Shown piece by piece: positions 42,835 to 51,332 of a stretch of DNA of 64,000 nt (position 1 is the first letter of the stretch; each line of letters opens with the position of its first letter). The translations under genes were made by a program, and so were the position numbers. Source of the stretch: Phycisphaerae bacterium (GTDB taxonomy: Bacteria; Planctomycetota; Phycisphaerae; Sedimentisphaerales; Anaerobacaceae); contig JAGOLX010000023.1 in assembly GCA_017993835.1 (NCBI GenBank), positions 18,949 to 82,948 on the forward strand, given 5' to 3'. Under the pieces are notes generated by a model. That model made no database searches and had not been told where the DNA came from. It saw only the letters and a program-made list of their open reading frames with translations.

Positions 42835-45800
42835 ATGGCAAAGAGATACTTCAACTGGAAACTGGCGATTGTCCTGGTCGTGGCGGCGGTGGTCTTCGCT
42901 GCGGCGGCCGTTGTGCTGCATCGCTGGCAGAAGAACGCCCGGGCTGGTCAGTCGCTTCCGCAAGCCCAGAAGGCCTACGAGGAAAGGAGATGGGACCAGG
43001 CGGCGGAGCTGTTCGGTCGCTATCTCGGAGTCGATGGTCAGAACAGGGAGGTTCTGGTCAAGTACGCCGAGGCCCAGATCAACCGACGACCCATCACCCA
43101 GGGCAACGTGCAGCAGGCCGACGGCGCCTATCGACGGGTGCTCCGCCTGAACCCGGATGACACCGAGATGGCAAGACGACTTGCGGAGTTGTATCTGCGG
43201 CGAGACGTGTTTGCGCCCACAGAGGCGGAACTGATCGCGCGGCGCCATCTCGAACGACAAGAGGACCCCGCCCTGCAACGACAAGAGGACCCCGCCCTGC
43301 GTCGCATGCTGGCGCAATCGCTGTACTACCAGAGCAAGTTCGGCCCTGCGGCGGAGGAACTGAAGAAAGTGATCGCGGCGAATCCGACCGACGTTCTGGC
43401 CTATGAGTTGCTGGCTGCCGTGGCGGAAGCCGCGCCGGGCGCGGCGGGGGAACCGCAGGCCTGGATCGACGAGGCGGTGTCTAAGAACCCCGATCTGGCA
43501 ATGGCTTACGCCGTGAGGGCAAGCTACCACACCCGGCACAACAACAAGGAGCAGGCTGCGGCCGATCTGAATCGCGCGCTGACGTGCGATCTGTCGGATT
43601 CGTCGGCCCGCCTTCGTGTGATCTCCGGGCTCATCGGTCACGACCTCCTGGACAAGGCTCGCGAGCAGCTTCAAGCCTTGCAGGCGAGCCATCCGACCGA
43701 ACTCGGCCTCTGGGGCGCCTGGGCGGACGTCGCCTTCAAGGCCAGATCGAAGGAAGAGATGCGCCGGGTGGCCGCAGAGGGTATGAAAGCTCTGGGCTTG
43801 GAGGCCTGGGATTTCATGCCGGTGGCTGCACACCTGCTGATTGTCTCGAGCGATGTGACCACGAACAGCTCAGGGGGGTACGAACTCACCGATCAGGCCG
43901 TGATCGACGACTACCTCTCTCGCCTGCGAAACAGGGAGATCGAACCGCCGACCGTCGCCTATCTGGAAGGACTTAAGGCGGAGAAGCTGGGTCGTCTCTG
44001 GGATGCGGTCACCCACTGGCAACGAGCCGTCTCGTTGTCGAAGAACTGGACCCAGGCGGCCGAGATGGCCCACCGGGCGATGGTTGGGGCCTTCTCCCGT
44101 CTGGGCGACAACCAGTCGGCCGTCACGCAGCTTCAGATCCTCCTTTCCAGGTATCCGCGGGATGCTGTCAGTCGGATGCGTCTGGCGCAGTTGTACGCGA
44201 TGATGAGGGACTGGCCCAGGGTGCAGGAGACGACCAGCCAGATCCGCGAGATTGCCCGGGACGATCCCGGCATGGTGTCGGATGCCATGCTGCTGGCTTT
44301 GCGGGCCCAGGCCTACATCCTGGCCGCCAGCGGCGCGCCCCAGACGAGAGAGGAGGCTTGGACCGATCTCGAAGCCCAGGCGGTGGAACTTGACAAGGCC
44401 AGGAACGGAGACCTCGATGTCCGGCTCCTGCGGATTCAGATCGCCATGATGCACGGGAAGCTGAGCGAAGCGGACAGCCTTCTGGCCGGACTCGAGGCCG
44501 GGAACTCGTCCGATGCCAGACTTCCGCTGCTTCGTGCGGAACTGTGTGTGGCCCAGGGCAAGGACGCTGAGGCCCGAACCGCGTTCGAGACCGCGATCTC
44601 CCAGTCTCCACAGAGTCTCGATGCGGTTCGAGGGTTTGCCCTCTTCTTGGACCGACAGAATCGCAGGCAGGAATGCGAATCCGTGCTCAAGGACGCCCTG
44701 GCGCGGATCCCGGAGTCGCTGGCCCGTCGCGACCTCAGCCTGCTGCTCGCCGAGTTCTATCTCCGATGGCAGGAGAGCGAGAAGTACTGCCAGCAACTGA
44801 CGGAACTGGCGGCGCAGTACCCGAGTGACATCCAGCCCAGACGTCTGCTGCTGAGCTGCGAATCGGTGAAGCAGGATCCGAAGAGGTCTCAGCAGCTCAT
44901 CGACGAGATCAAGAAGCTCGAAGGCGAGAAAGGCTCGGCCTGGCGATTCGAGCAGGCCAGTCTGCTGGTGCGCAGTCAGGATCGGGACTGGCAGGAGGCC
45001 CTCAAGGAGGCCACTGCTGGCAATCCGGTCAGGCTTCGCGCTCTGCCTGCCTATGCCCAGATCACCAGACTCCTGCAGGAGAACCTGCTTGCGAATCCGG
45101 AAGATCAGGCGAGCCGGCTGCTCCTGGCGGGTGTCTGCGAGACGGCCGGCGAGCAGCAGTTGGCCCTGACGATGTATCGCGAGGCCCACGACCGGGCGCC
45201 GGGCAATGCTGCGGTGCTTGTCCGTCTGATCAGTGCGTTGCACAAGGTCGGGGAGTTCAGCGAGGCCCAGGAGTATCTGGACAAGGCCGAAAAGCAGCAT
45301 CTCCTCAATCCGGCGTTGCAGCGGCTGCGGGTGGACAACGATCTTCGCCATGACGACCCGAATTCCGCCGCCCAGACGCTCCAGGAGCTGATTCAGCAGG
45401 ATCCGAACGATGTCATGCTCCAGTTGTCTTACGCCCGGGCCCTCATGCTCAACAACGAGCTGGCCCAGGCCGAGGCGGTTCTGACCGATCTGAAGGCGAA
45501 ACACCCCGAGATGATCCAGGTGTCCCGTGCGCAGATTCAGCTCTGCATTCAACAGGGGAAACCCGACAAGGCGATCGACATCTGCAATGACCTGGTCGAC
45601 AAGCTCAAGACCGCGGCCGTCTTCATGTTGCGAGCGGAAGTGTACCTTGCTCTGAGGGAGAACGAGAAAGCGATTGCGGATCTGGGGCAGGCCATCGCCG
45701 TGGAGCCTGACAATCCGGACAACCTGGTTGCCCGTGCTCGCGTGTACGGTTCTCTGAACCGGCTTGCGGAGGCCATCTCGGACGTCCGTCGGGCGCAGAG

Positions 45801-47319
45801 GCTGGTGGAAAGCCGGTCCCCGGCACAGAAGCTGGCGGTGCAGAAACTGACGGTCAAGCTGCTCATTGCCTCCCGCAAGGAGTCGCTCTGGCGCGAGGCG
45901 GAAGCCCTCCTGGACCAGGCCCGGACGGACCCGCAGAGCAAGGCGGATCCCGAATTCAGCCTGTTGAAAGCGGAACTCCTGAAGGAACGGGCCACCGGTC
46001 CGGCCGTCGAGGAGGCTCGCGTCCTTCTGCAACAGATCACGAGCGACCATCCAAAGTACGTGGATGCCTGGACGCTGGCCGCCCAGCTCGAATTGCAGCA
46101 GGAGGAACTGGGCCGGGCGGTGGACATCACGACGCGAGGCCTGGCGCACAACGACAAGAACAAAGACCTGCTCTTGCTCAAGGCGATCGCGGAGAAGAGA
46201 CTGACCCCCGGACTGGCGGCGGAGACGACGCTGCCCGGACTGGCCCGGGAGTATCCGGATGATGTGGGGATTGTCATCGAGTGGGCTGACGCATACGCCC
46301 GTGACCAGCATCCGGAGAAAGCGGTCAAGCTGCTCGAGCAGAAGCTGCCGAGCTACACCGGCGCCGCCCGGCGCCGGTGTGAGATTGCTCTGGCGGCCGC
46401 CCTGTACAGCAACGAACAGGAGGAAGAAGCCAAGGGGATGTTCGACACGCTGATCACCGCCGATCCGAACGATCCGGTCCCGGTGATGACCCTGGCGGGT
46501 CTGCTCCGAAAGCAGCGACGGTGGACGGAGGTCAACGACCTGGTCAATCGCTGGCGGACCGCCAATCCCAAGGATGCCGAGACGGCAACCAATGTCGCCC
46601 GCATTCTGGCCGGCAGCGGGGACAAGCAGGCCCTTCAGATGGCGGAGGATCAGTTGCGGATGATCCTGGATGCCAGTCCCGACGCGGTGCCTACGCTGGT
46701 CTTGTTGTCCATGCTGGTGCAGGACGCCGGACGGAACGACGAGGCCAGTCGGCTCAACCGTCGAATCCTGGCGGTGGACCCGAACAACGTGGTCGCCATC
46801 AACAACCTGGCGTGGATCCTGTGCGATCAGCCTTCGCCTTCGCCGGAGGCGCTCAAGGAGGCCGTTGAACTGAGCAACCGCGGGCTCGATCTCATGCCGG
46901 ACTACATGGACCTCCTGGACACGCGGGGCGTGGCGCATTACTGCTCCGGCAATCTGGACATGGCGGTCAGGGACCTCACCAAGTGCATCGAGCTGTTTCC
47001 TGCGGGCGCTCCCCAATCGGCAGCCACGCGATTCCATCTGGCTCGTGCGCTGGCCGACATGAACCGCAAGACCGAAGCGCTGGAACACCTCAGGCAGGCG
47101 ATGGCCCTGAACCGCAAGAACGTCCAGGTGGCGAGAGATCATGCCGACGCCGGACGCAAGACCCACGCCATGAAGGTGCTCCGGGACGCACTGAAGCTGG
47201 AGGAGGACATGGCCCAGTTGAAGACGCGGTTCGACCCGCAAGGCTTCGTGGGAATCGCAGGCAGCGATGATTGGACGCAGGCAAAACTTCTCCTCGACCA
47301 GTTGCAGAAGGGCCGATAG
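42835..47319 (+). CDS. Giant TPR-repeat protein, PrsT-like
   Basis: 1494 aa from ATG 42835 (MAKRYFNWKLAIVLVV) with an AAAGGGCGGG site; a longer ATG at 42796 is possible. One N-terminal TM segment (LAIVLVVAAVVFAAAAVVL) is followed by about 35-40 tetratricopeptide-like helical hairpins (for example LPQAQKAYEERRWDQAAELF and AEAQINRRPITQGNVQQADG). XrtA/PEP-CTERM loci carry a smaller TPR protein (PrsT, about 900 aa), so this is a large version. It probably scaffolds the assembly machinery in the periplasm. A perfect 24-bp tandem duplication lies at 43253-43300. Confidence 0.85.
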   Translation: MAKRYFNWKLAIVLVVAAVVFAAAAVVLHRWQKNARAGQSLPQAQKAYEERRWDQAAELFGRYLGVDGQNREVLVKYAEAQINRRPITQGNVQQADGAYRRVLRLNPDDTEMARRLAELYLRRDVFAPTEAELIARRHLERQEDPALQRQEDPALRRMLAQSLYYQSKFGPAAEELKKVIAANPTDVLAYELLAAVAEAAPGAAGEPQAWIDEAVSKNPDLAMAYAVRASYHTRHNNKEQAAADLNRALTCDLSDSSARLRVISGLIGHDLLDKAREQLQALQASHPTELGLWGAWADVAFKARSKEEMRRVAAEGMKALGLEAWDFMPVAAHLLIVSSDVTTNSSGGYELTDQAVIDDYLSRLRNREIEPPTVAYLEGLKAEKLGRLWDAVTHWQRAVSLSKNWTQAAEMAHRAMVGAFSRLGDNQSAVTQLQILLSRYPRDAVSRMRLAQLYAMMRDWPRVQETTSQIREIARDDPGMVSDAMLLALRAQAYILAASGAPQTREEAWTDLEAQAVELDKARNGDLDVRLLRIQIAMMHGKLSEADSLLAGLEAGNSSDARLPLLRAELCVAQGKDAEARTAFETAISQSPQSLDAVRGFALFLDRQNRRQECESVLKDALARIPESLARRDLSLLLAEFYLRWQESEKYCQQLTELAAQYPSDIQPRRLLLSCESVKQDPKRSQQLIDEIKKLEGEKGSAWRFEQASLLVRSQDRDWQEALKEATAGNPVRLRALPAYAQITRLLQENLLANPEDQASRLLLAGVCETAGEQQLALTMYREAHDRAPGNAAVLVRLISALHKVGEFSEAQEYLDKAEKQHLLNPALQRLRVDNDLRHDDPNSAAQTLQELIQQDPNDVMLQLSYARALMLNNELAQAEAVLTDLKAKHPEMIQVSRAQIQLCIQQGKPDKAIDICNDLVDKLKTAAVFMLRAEVYLALRENEKAIADLGQAIAVEPDNPDNLVARARVYGSLNRLAEAISDVRRAQRLVESRSPAQKLAVQKLTVKLLIASRKESLWREAEALLDQARTDPQSKADPEFSLLKAELLKERATGPAVEEARVLLQQITSDHPKYVDAWTLAAQLELQQEELGRAVDITTRGLAHNDKNKDLLLLKAIAEKRLTPGLAAETTLPGLAREYPDDVGIVIEWADAYARDQHPEKAVKLLEQKLPSYTGAARRRCEIALAAALYSNEQEEEAKGMFDTLITADPNDPVPVMTLAGLLRKQRRWTEVNDLVNRWRTANPKDAETATNVARILAGSGDKQALQMAEDQLRMILDASPDAVPTLVLLSMLVQDAGRNDEASRLNRRILAVDPNNVVAINNLAWILCDQPSPSPEALKEAVELSNRGLDLMPDYMDLLDTRGVAHYCSGNLDMAVRDLTKCIELFPAGAPQSAATRFHLARALADMNRKTEALEHLRQAMALNRKNVQVARDHADAGRKTHAMKVLRDALKLEEDMAQLKTRFDPQGFVGIAGSDDWTQAKLLLDQLQKGR
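43253..43300. repeat. 24-bp perfect tandem duplication inside the TPR gene
   Basis: The unit AACGACAAGAGGACCCCGCC plus CTGC occurs twice back to back (43253-43276 and 43277-43300) with no mismatches, in frame. The protein therefore reads RQEDPALQ/RQEDPALR. The perfect identity indicates a recent slippage duplication that adds eight residues inside a helix of the repeat array. Confidence 0.95.
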
Positions 47320-47321
47320 AC

Positions 47322-47651
47322 ATGGCCAGACCGGACCATCCGCTGGGTGACGCGGCTGCGCGGGCCGAGATGTCGGACGGGGGGCGGTCCCTGATGCTGC
47401 TCGATCGCGCCCACTGGCGGTTCCTTTCCCGTCGGTACGAGCTGACGCCGAGGGAGGTGCAAATCGCCGACCTGGTTTGTCAGGGGTTGCGGCAGGGCAG
47501 CATCGCCAGACGGCTCCGCATCCAGCCCGGGACGGTCAAGGCCCACATCCGCAATATCTACCGTAAGGTCAAGGTCAGGAGCAAGATGAATATGCTGCTG
47601 CGGTTTGTCAGCGAGGCGCGGGGGGCGTCGATGGACCGAAGCGGCCCCTAG
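47322..47651 (+). CDS. LuxR-type HTH DNA-binding regulator
   Basis: 109 aa from ATG 47322, three bases after the TPR stop. The C-terminal GerE/LuxR helix-turn-helix is complete: YELTPREVQIADLVCQGLRQ, GSIARRLRIQPGTVKAHIRN and IYRKVKVRSKMNMLLRFVSE. The N-terminal 40 residues are not a receiver domain (no Asp phosphorylation pattern), so it is a stand-alone output domain. It is the last gene of the exopolysaccharide operon and may autoregulate it. A strong terminator starts 60 bp after its stop. Confidence 0.88.
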   Translation: MARPDHPLGDAAARAEMSDGGRSLMLLDRAHWRFLSRRYELTPREVQIADLVCQGLRQGSIARRLRIQPGTVKAHIRNIYRKVKVRSKMNMLLRFVSEARGASMDRSGP

Positions 47652-47710
47652 CGCCCCGTCGGGTGACGCCAGGCACAAATCGTCGGCAGACGCGCCGTTG
47701 TGAGAACACG

Positions 47711-47760
47711 ACCTCTGCCTCGTGGACCGATGAAGTCCCACGAGGCAGAGGTTTCTTTTT
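47711..47760 (+). terminator. Rho-independent terminator of the exopolysaccharide operon
   Basis: ACCTCTGCCTCGTGG (47711-47725) pairs perfectly with CCACGAGGCAGAGGT (47738-47752) around a 12-nt loop, and a TTCTTTTT tract follows (47753-47760). It closes the plus-strand operon ending with the LuxR-type gene. Its T-tract overlaps the -35 of the next promoter. Confidence 0.93.
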
Positions 47761-47787
47761 GTCCGGACCGGCCCGACCCGCTACAAT
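47759..47787 (+). promoter_or_regulatory. Sigma70-like promoter for the small gene cluster 47807-48903
   Basis: TTGTCC (47759-47764), a 17-bp spacer and TACAAT (47782-47787) lie 20 bp upstream of the ATG at 47807. The -35 abuts the T-tract of the preceding terminator. AGGAGA precedes the start codon. Confidence 0.7.
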
Positions 47788-47806
47788 CGGACCCAGGAGA
47801 TTCACG

Positions 47807-47965
47807 ATGAGCGCGGAACAACGCGATTTCGACAAAGAAGCCGCCGCGGGATTTGAGGAGGTCGGGGACACCACGGTGGCGGAAGTGACCAAACCCGCCC
47901 GCGACGGGCAGTTGCGCCGGTTCACCGTGTTCCTTATGACCGGTTTCAAGAAGGGCCGAGGATGA
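47807..47965 (+). CDS. Small conserved-looking hypothetical protein
   Basis: 52 aa (MSAEQRDFDKEAAAGFEEVG ... FTVFLMTGFKKGRG) with an AGGAGA site and its own promoter. The sequence is acidic at the N-terminus and basic at the C-terminus, with no recognised domain. The gene is separated by 4 bp from an HD-domain gene and then a DUF1493 gene, so the three probably form a short operon. Confidence 0.65.
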   Translation: MSAEQRDFDKEAAAGFEEVGDTTVAEVTKPARDGQLRRFTVFLMTGFKKGRG

Positions 47966-47969
47966 CGAG

Positions 47970-48530
47970 ATGATCGTTCAGGCGATGAAGAAGTACGTGG
48001 CAGGGGAGTGCAACAGCAACAAGAACGCCTTCGGTCCAGCGTTCTTCGACGAGCATTTGGCGGTCGTGGTCGGGTACGCCAGACAGTTGGGACAGATCCT
48101 GGGGGCCGACCTGGAGATCGTCGAACTGGCGGGCTGGTTGCACGATCTGTCTGCGATCCAGAATTTCGCGGTCCTGCCGAGACATCCCGCCGCGAGCGCC
48201 GAGATCGCTCGGAGACTGCTGTCGGAGCATGGCTGTCCCTCGGCGCGGATCGAGCGCGTGGCAGCGTGCATCGCGTCGCACTCTGTGCCCGTGCAGATTG
48301 GCAATGGGCCGATCGAGGAAGTGTGCGTGTCGAACGCGGATGCGATGTCGCAGATCGTCAAGCCGGCCTACTGGTTCTACTACGTGTTCCAGGTCCGGCG
48401 TTTCGGCTTTGCCGAGGGCAGGGACTGGCTCTGTCAGCGAGTGGAGAGCCACTGGGCCGCCTTGATCCCGCAGGCCAGGGCCATCATCGAGGAGCCGTAC
48501 AACCAAGTCCGCAAGATGCTGCGGTTGTAG
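47970..48530 (+). CDS. HD-domain phosphohydrolase
   Basis: 186 aa. HD metal site: His29 (FFDEHLAVVVGYARQLGQIL), ELAGWLHDLSAIQN (His58-Asp59), then HPAASAEIARRLLSEHGCPS and SHSVPVQIG with SNADAMSQIV (late Asp). The pattern is that of HDIG/HDc metal-dependent phosphohydrolases acting on nucleotides or phosphoesters. No second domain is fused. It is probably cytosolic and cotranscribed with the 52-aa gene upstream and the DUF1493 gene downstream. Substrate unknown. Confidence 0.85.
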   Translation: MIVQAMKKYVAGECNSNKNAFGPAFFDEHLAVVVGYARQLGQILGADLEIVELAGWLHDLSAIQNFAVLPRHPAASAEIARRLLSEHGCPSARIERVAACIASHSVPVQIGNGPIEEVCVSNADAMSQIVKPAYWFYYVFQVRRFGFAEGRDWLCQRVESHWAALIPQARAIIEEPYNQVRKMLRL

Positions 48531-48543
48531 GGGGGCCATTCCA

Positions 48544-48903
48544 GTGGAGAATGCTGCATTGAGTGCCGATGTGGCTCGGCGGGTCTGCAAGATCGTCGGG
48601 GAGGTCACAGGGGTTGCGTCTGAGAAGATCGGTCTCTCCGCGAGGCTGCGTCAGGATCTCGGCGTTGATGGCGACGATGTTGATGATCTGTTCCTTGCGT
48701 TGCGGGACGAGTTCGGCACCGACTTCTCCGGCCTCGATTTCCCTCGCCACTTCAGGGAAGAGCTCCATATGCTCTCGCCCCTGTTCTTCCTGTATCGTGG
48801 CTTGGCACATGGGAGATGGGGAAATGGAACCATCACGGTGAAGCATCTGGTCAGAGTCGTTCAGGCCGGAAGATGGGTAGATCCCGATCGGTCTATCGAG
48901 TGA
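48544..48903 (+). CDS. DUF1493-family acyl-carrier-like protein
   Basis: 119 aa from GTG 48544 with a GGGGGG site 7 nt upstream. The ACP-like fold is suggested by KIVGEVTGVASEKIGLSARL and DLGVDGDDVDDLFLALRDEF, the helix where ACPs carry Ser for phosphopantetheine. Here Ser is absent (G-D-D), as in DUF1493 proteins, so it is probably not a carrier. A C-terminal tail (FFLYRGLAHGRWGNGTITVK) is longer than a typical ACP. Function unknown; it follows the HD gene by 14 bp. Confidence 0.8.
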   Translation: MENAALSADVARRVCKIVGEVTGVASEKIGLSARLRQDLGVDGDDVDDLFLALRDEFGTDFSGLDFPRHFREELHMLSPLFFLYRGLAHGRWGNGTITVKHLVRVVQAGRWVDPDRSIE

Positions 48904-48959
48904 AACCGCGAATGTGCCAGCCCGGTTGCATAGATGTCCCTCCAGCGTTCATCGCGTAC

Positions 48960-51332
48960 TCATCGTCGCAGGCTGTTCTCGGCAACCTCGATGATCTGGG
49001 CAGTGGACCCCGAATGCTCAAGCCAGAGCTTGATGGAGAGGGTATCGCTTGTCCGGAACAAGGCGGTCACTTCGCCATCGGATAGGGTGACTCTCAACTT
49101 GTCGCCGGCCAACGACGGCTCCAGTATGGCTTGGATTTCGACCTTGTCCTTGGCTTTGTGAGGTCGATAGACTGTGACGAATTCCATGACGGGCCGCTTC
49201 TCGCTCGTCTTGGCGGTCAGGTGCCATTCGCGGAGCTTGATGCGCTCGCGGGGGTTGGGGTCGTATTCGTTGGTCTGCTCGAAGGCGAGGTTCTGTGGCG
49301 TCAGGAAGGCGATGTCACAGGCTACGTCGCCATTTTGCATTGTGATGTTCTGTTGGTCGCCGATCGTGAACTTGTTGATCGCGTGGAGCCAGTACTCGTA
49401 GATCGCGGGCTCGCTCGTCCTCAGGCGGTCGTAGACTACGATGAGGTCCGGCTTGACGAACAGGATCGCCCGCTTATACTGCTCGACCGGCGGGCCGTAG
49501 GAGTCGCTTGCATCGCCGATGACTGCGTCCACCTGGGGGGTGGTCAAGAACGCCGTGATCTTGCCTTGGGCCTGCACCGTGTGCTTCTTCTGGTTCTGGC
49601 CGTTGATCGTGATGCAGTTTGTCGAGCGAGTGGTCCACATCCAATTCTGGTGATGGTCGCTGCCGTAGATGTCGCGGTAGCCCGAGCGGATCAGAAGGCG
49701 CTGGCCATAGGCCCAGAGCAGGAAGGAGTTGTTCGACTCGTAGCCGTGCGATTGCGTGCCGAAGGGGCTCGATTTGAACACCACCTGCACGCTGTCGTCG
49801 GCGTTCGTTATGTTCGTGTTGAGATAGGCCTGGCCGGTGCCCTCGAAGAGACGAGAAGCGGGCAGATCGTCCGGGGCCTTCGGCGGCACTTTGGGCAGTT
49901 GCCCTCGGATGAAGCCGATGTAACCACCCGTGGAGACCGGGCCGCCTTGCTGCTCGACATACCACTGCCAGTACGGATTCTGGGCCTGGGCGGCCAGAAT
50001 GCTCATCAGCGGGACACTGGATTTGGCGGTCTTGTTTGCGGTCAGGTCGCCGAAGCCGCCGCCTTCTTTGCCCGGCGGCATCAGGTACATCGCGTAGTAG
50101 CCCGCGTTCGCGAAGAACGGCTTCCTGTACACGTCGATGCCCATCGCCTCCCGCATGACATCGGCCCACCATGTGAAGCGAGTCAGGTAGCTGGCCCAGT
50201 AGGAGGAGCCCTCGTGCCAGCCGCCGTCCTCGTCGCTCCAGACGGGATAGACGTTGAAGAAGACGTTCGTCGCGAACCACACCCAATCCTCGGCCCCCTC
50301 CACCTCGCCCAGGAAGGCGATGCCCACCTCGCCCAGGAAGTGCCACGCCCGATTCGAGTGGCTCGCGTAGGGTTGCCACAGGTGTCTCGGGCACAGATGG
50401 CTGTACATCTCGTCGCCGCGGATCTTCATTACCTGCCGGCAGATGGTCTTCTCCTCTTGCGTGAGCAGATCGTTGACGAAGGTGTAAGTCCGCGCGAAGT
50501 AGTAGTTGTACGGCATGCCGGCCTCGTCGTTGTAACGATAGCCGGTGCTGCCCTTGGGATCCCACCTGGCGCATTCCAGGAGGATTCGGCGGGCCTCCTG
50601 GCCGTACTTCTCCGGGCCGCCGAGCAGTCGAGTGAAGGCGAGCGTCGCGGCGCTGTCCAGCGCCTTGATCGTGTACTCACGATTGCCCCACCAGATCGTG
50701 CGCCACTCCTCGCTCTTGGTTTCCATCCCCGGCGGATACCTCGGCGGCTCCTGTGTCGAGGGCGGATTCGCCAGAATCCTGTCACAGTCCTTCACGAGAG
50801 AAGCATACTGGCTCTTCAACTCGCCGCGAGCCAGTTCCCGCAGGCGGTCCAGGTTCTCGGGACGCAGAAACAGGCGGGGATGGGTCTTGGGGATTCTCGC
50901 GATCAGCTCGCTCCGCTCGGGCAGCGGCATCTGCACCGCATCATCGGCAATGGTGAATCCTCGCGTCTTGCTCCATGCGGTCAGGCGGCCTGCAGCGTCC
51001 TTCCCCCGATAGCGCCACACATAGCGGCCCGGCCCAAGCGTCTTCGACGGGCAGTACACGCTGAACTCGATTTCCGCTGCTCCATAGACCATCTCGGCGA
51101 AATCCGCGTCGCGGGCGCACTGCAATTCCCACTTCAATCCCTGCTGTGGTCGCCAACTGAAGCTCGGCGGGTCGGTCTGTGAGACGGCCCCTGCCTGCGG
51201 CCGGTAGCCCCACATGCCCGGCTCGGCCGGCCGCTCATCCAGCTTCAACGGCTCTCCGCTTGCCGCACATGCCAAGGCCAGGGAGAGAATCAAGGCGGCG
51301 CGTCCCCAATCAGTTCTTCTTGTCCAGTTCAT
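48960..51332 (-). CDS. DUF4962/heparinase II/III-like polysaccharide lyase
   Basis: 790 aa. A signal peptide (ALILSLALACAASG) precedes an N-terminal DUF4962 domain (SFSWRPQQGLKWELQCARDA, WRYRGKDAAGRLTAWSK). The central alpha/alpha-toroid follows (HPRLFLRPENLDRLRELARG, WGNREYTIKALDSAATLAFT, ASHSNRAWHFLGEVG, DEDGGWHEGSSYWASYLTRF). The C-terminal beta-sandwich of heparinase II/III-like enzymes carries SSPFGTQSHGYESNNSFLLW with its conserved His. It probably degrades uronic-acid-containing polysaccharides by beta-elimination outside the cytoplasm. Its start overlaps the upstream carboxypeptidase stop by 23 bp. Confidence 0.88.
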   Translation of the reverse strand: MNWTRRTDWGRAALILSLALACAASGEPLKLDERPAEPGMWGYRPQAGAVSQTDPPSFSWRPQQGLKWELQCARDADFAEMVYGAAEIEFSVYCPSKTLGPGRYVWRYRGKDAAGRLTAWSKTRGFTIADDAVQMPLPERSELIARIPKTHPRLFLRPENLDRLRELARGELKSQYASLVKDCDRILANPPSTQEPPRYPPGMETKSEEWRTIWWGNREYTIKALDSAATLAFTRLLGGPEKYGQEARRILLECARWDPKGSTGYRYNDEAGMPYNYYFARTYTFVNDLLTQEEKTICRQVMKIRGDEMYSHLCPRHLWQPYASHSNRAWHFLGEVGIAFLGEVEGAEDWVWFATNVFFNVYPVWSDEDGGWHEGSSYWASYLTRFTWWADVMREAMGIDVYRKPFFANAGYYAMYLMPPGKEGGGFGDLTANKTAKSSVPLMSILAAQAQNPYWQWYVEQQGGPVSTGGYIGFIRGQLPKVPPKAPDDLPASRLFEGTGQAYLNTNITNADDSVQVVFKSSPFGTQSHGYESNNSFLLWAYGQRLLIRSGYRDIYGSDHHQNWMWTTRSTNCITINGQNQKKHTVQAQGKITAFLTTPQVDAVIGDASDSYGPPVEQYKRAILFVKPDLIVVYDRLRTSEPAIYEYWLHAINKFTIGDQQNITMQNGDVACDIAFLTPQNLAFEQTNEYDPNPRERIKLREWHLTAKTSEKRPVMEFVTVYRPHKAKDKVEIQAILEPSLAGDKLRVTLSDGEVTALFRTSDTLSIKLWLEHSGSTAQIIEVAENSLRR

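Noticed and set aside
38381..42841. 1486-aa minus frame antisense to the kinase and initiating transferase
   Set aside because: It overlaps genes with strong motif evidence and shows none itself. Long antisense frames are expected at this GC content.
43870..47241. 1123-aa minus frame antisense to the TPR gene
   Set aside because: It is an antisense shadow with periodic Arg/Leu/Gly content mirrored from the TPR codons.
49131..51182. 683-aa plus frame antisense to the heparinase-like gene
   Set aside because: No domains; the minus-strand protein has a signal peptide and family motifs.
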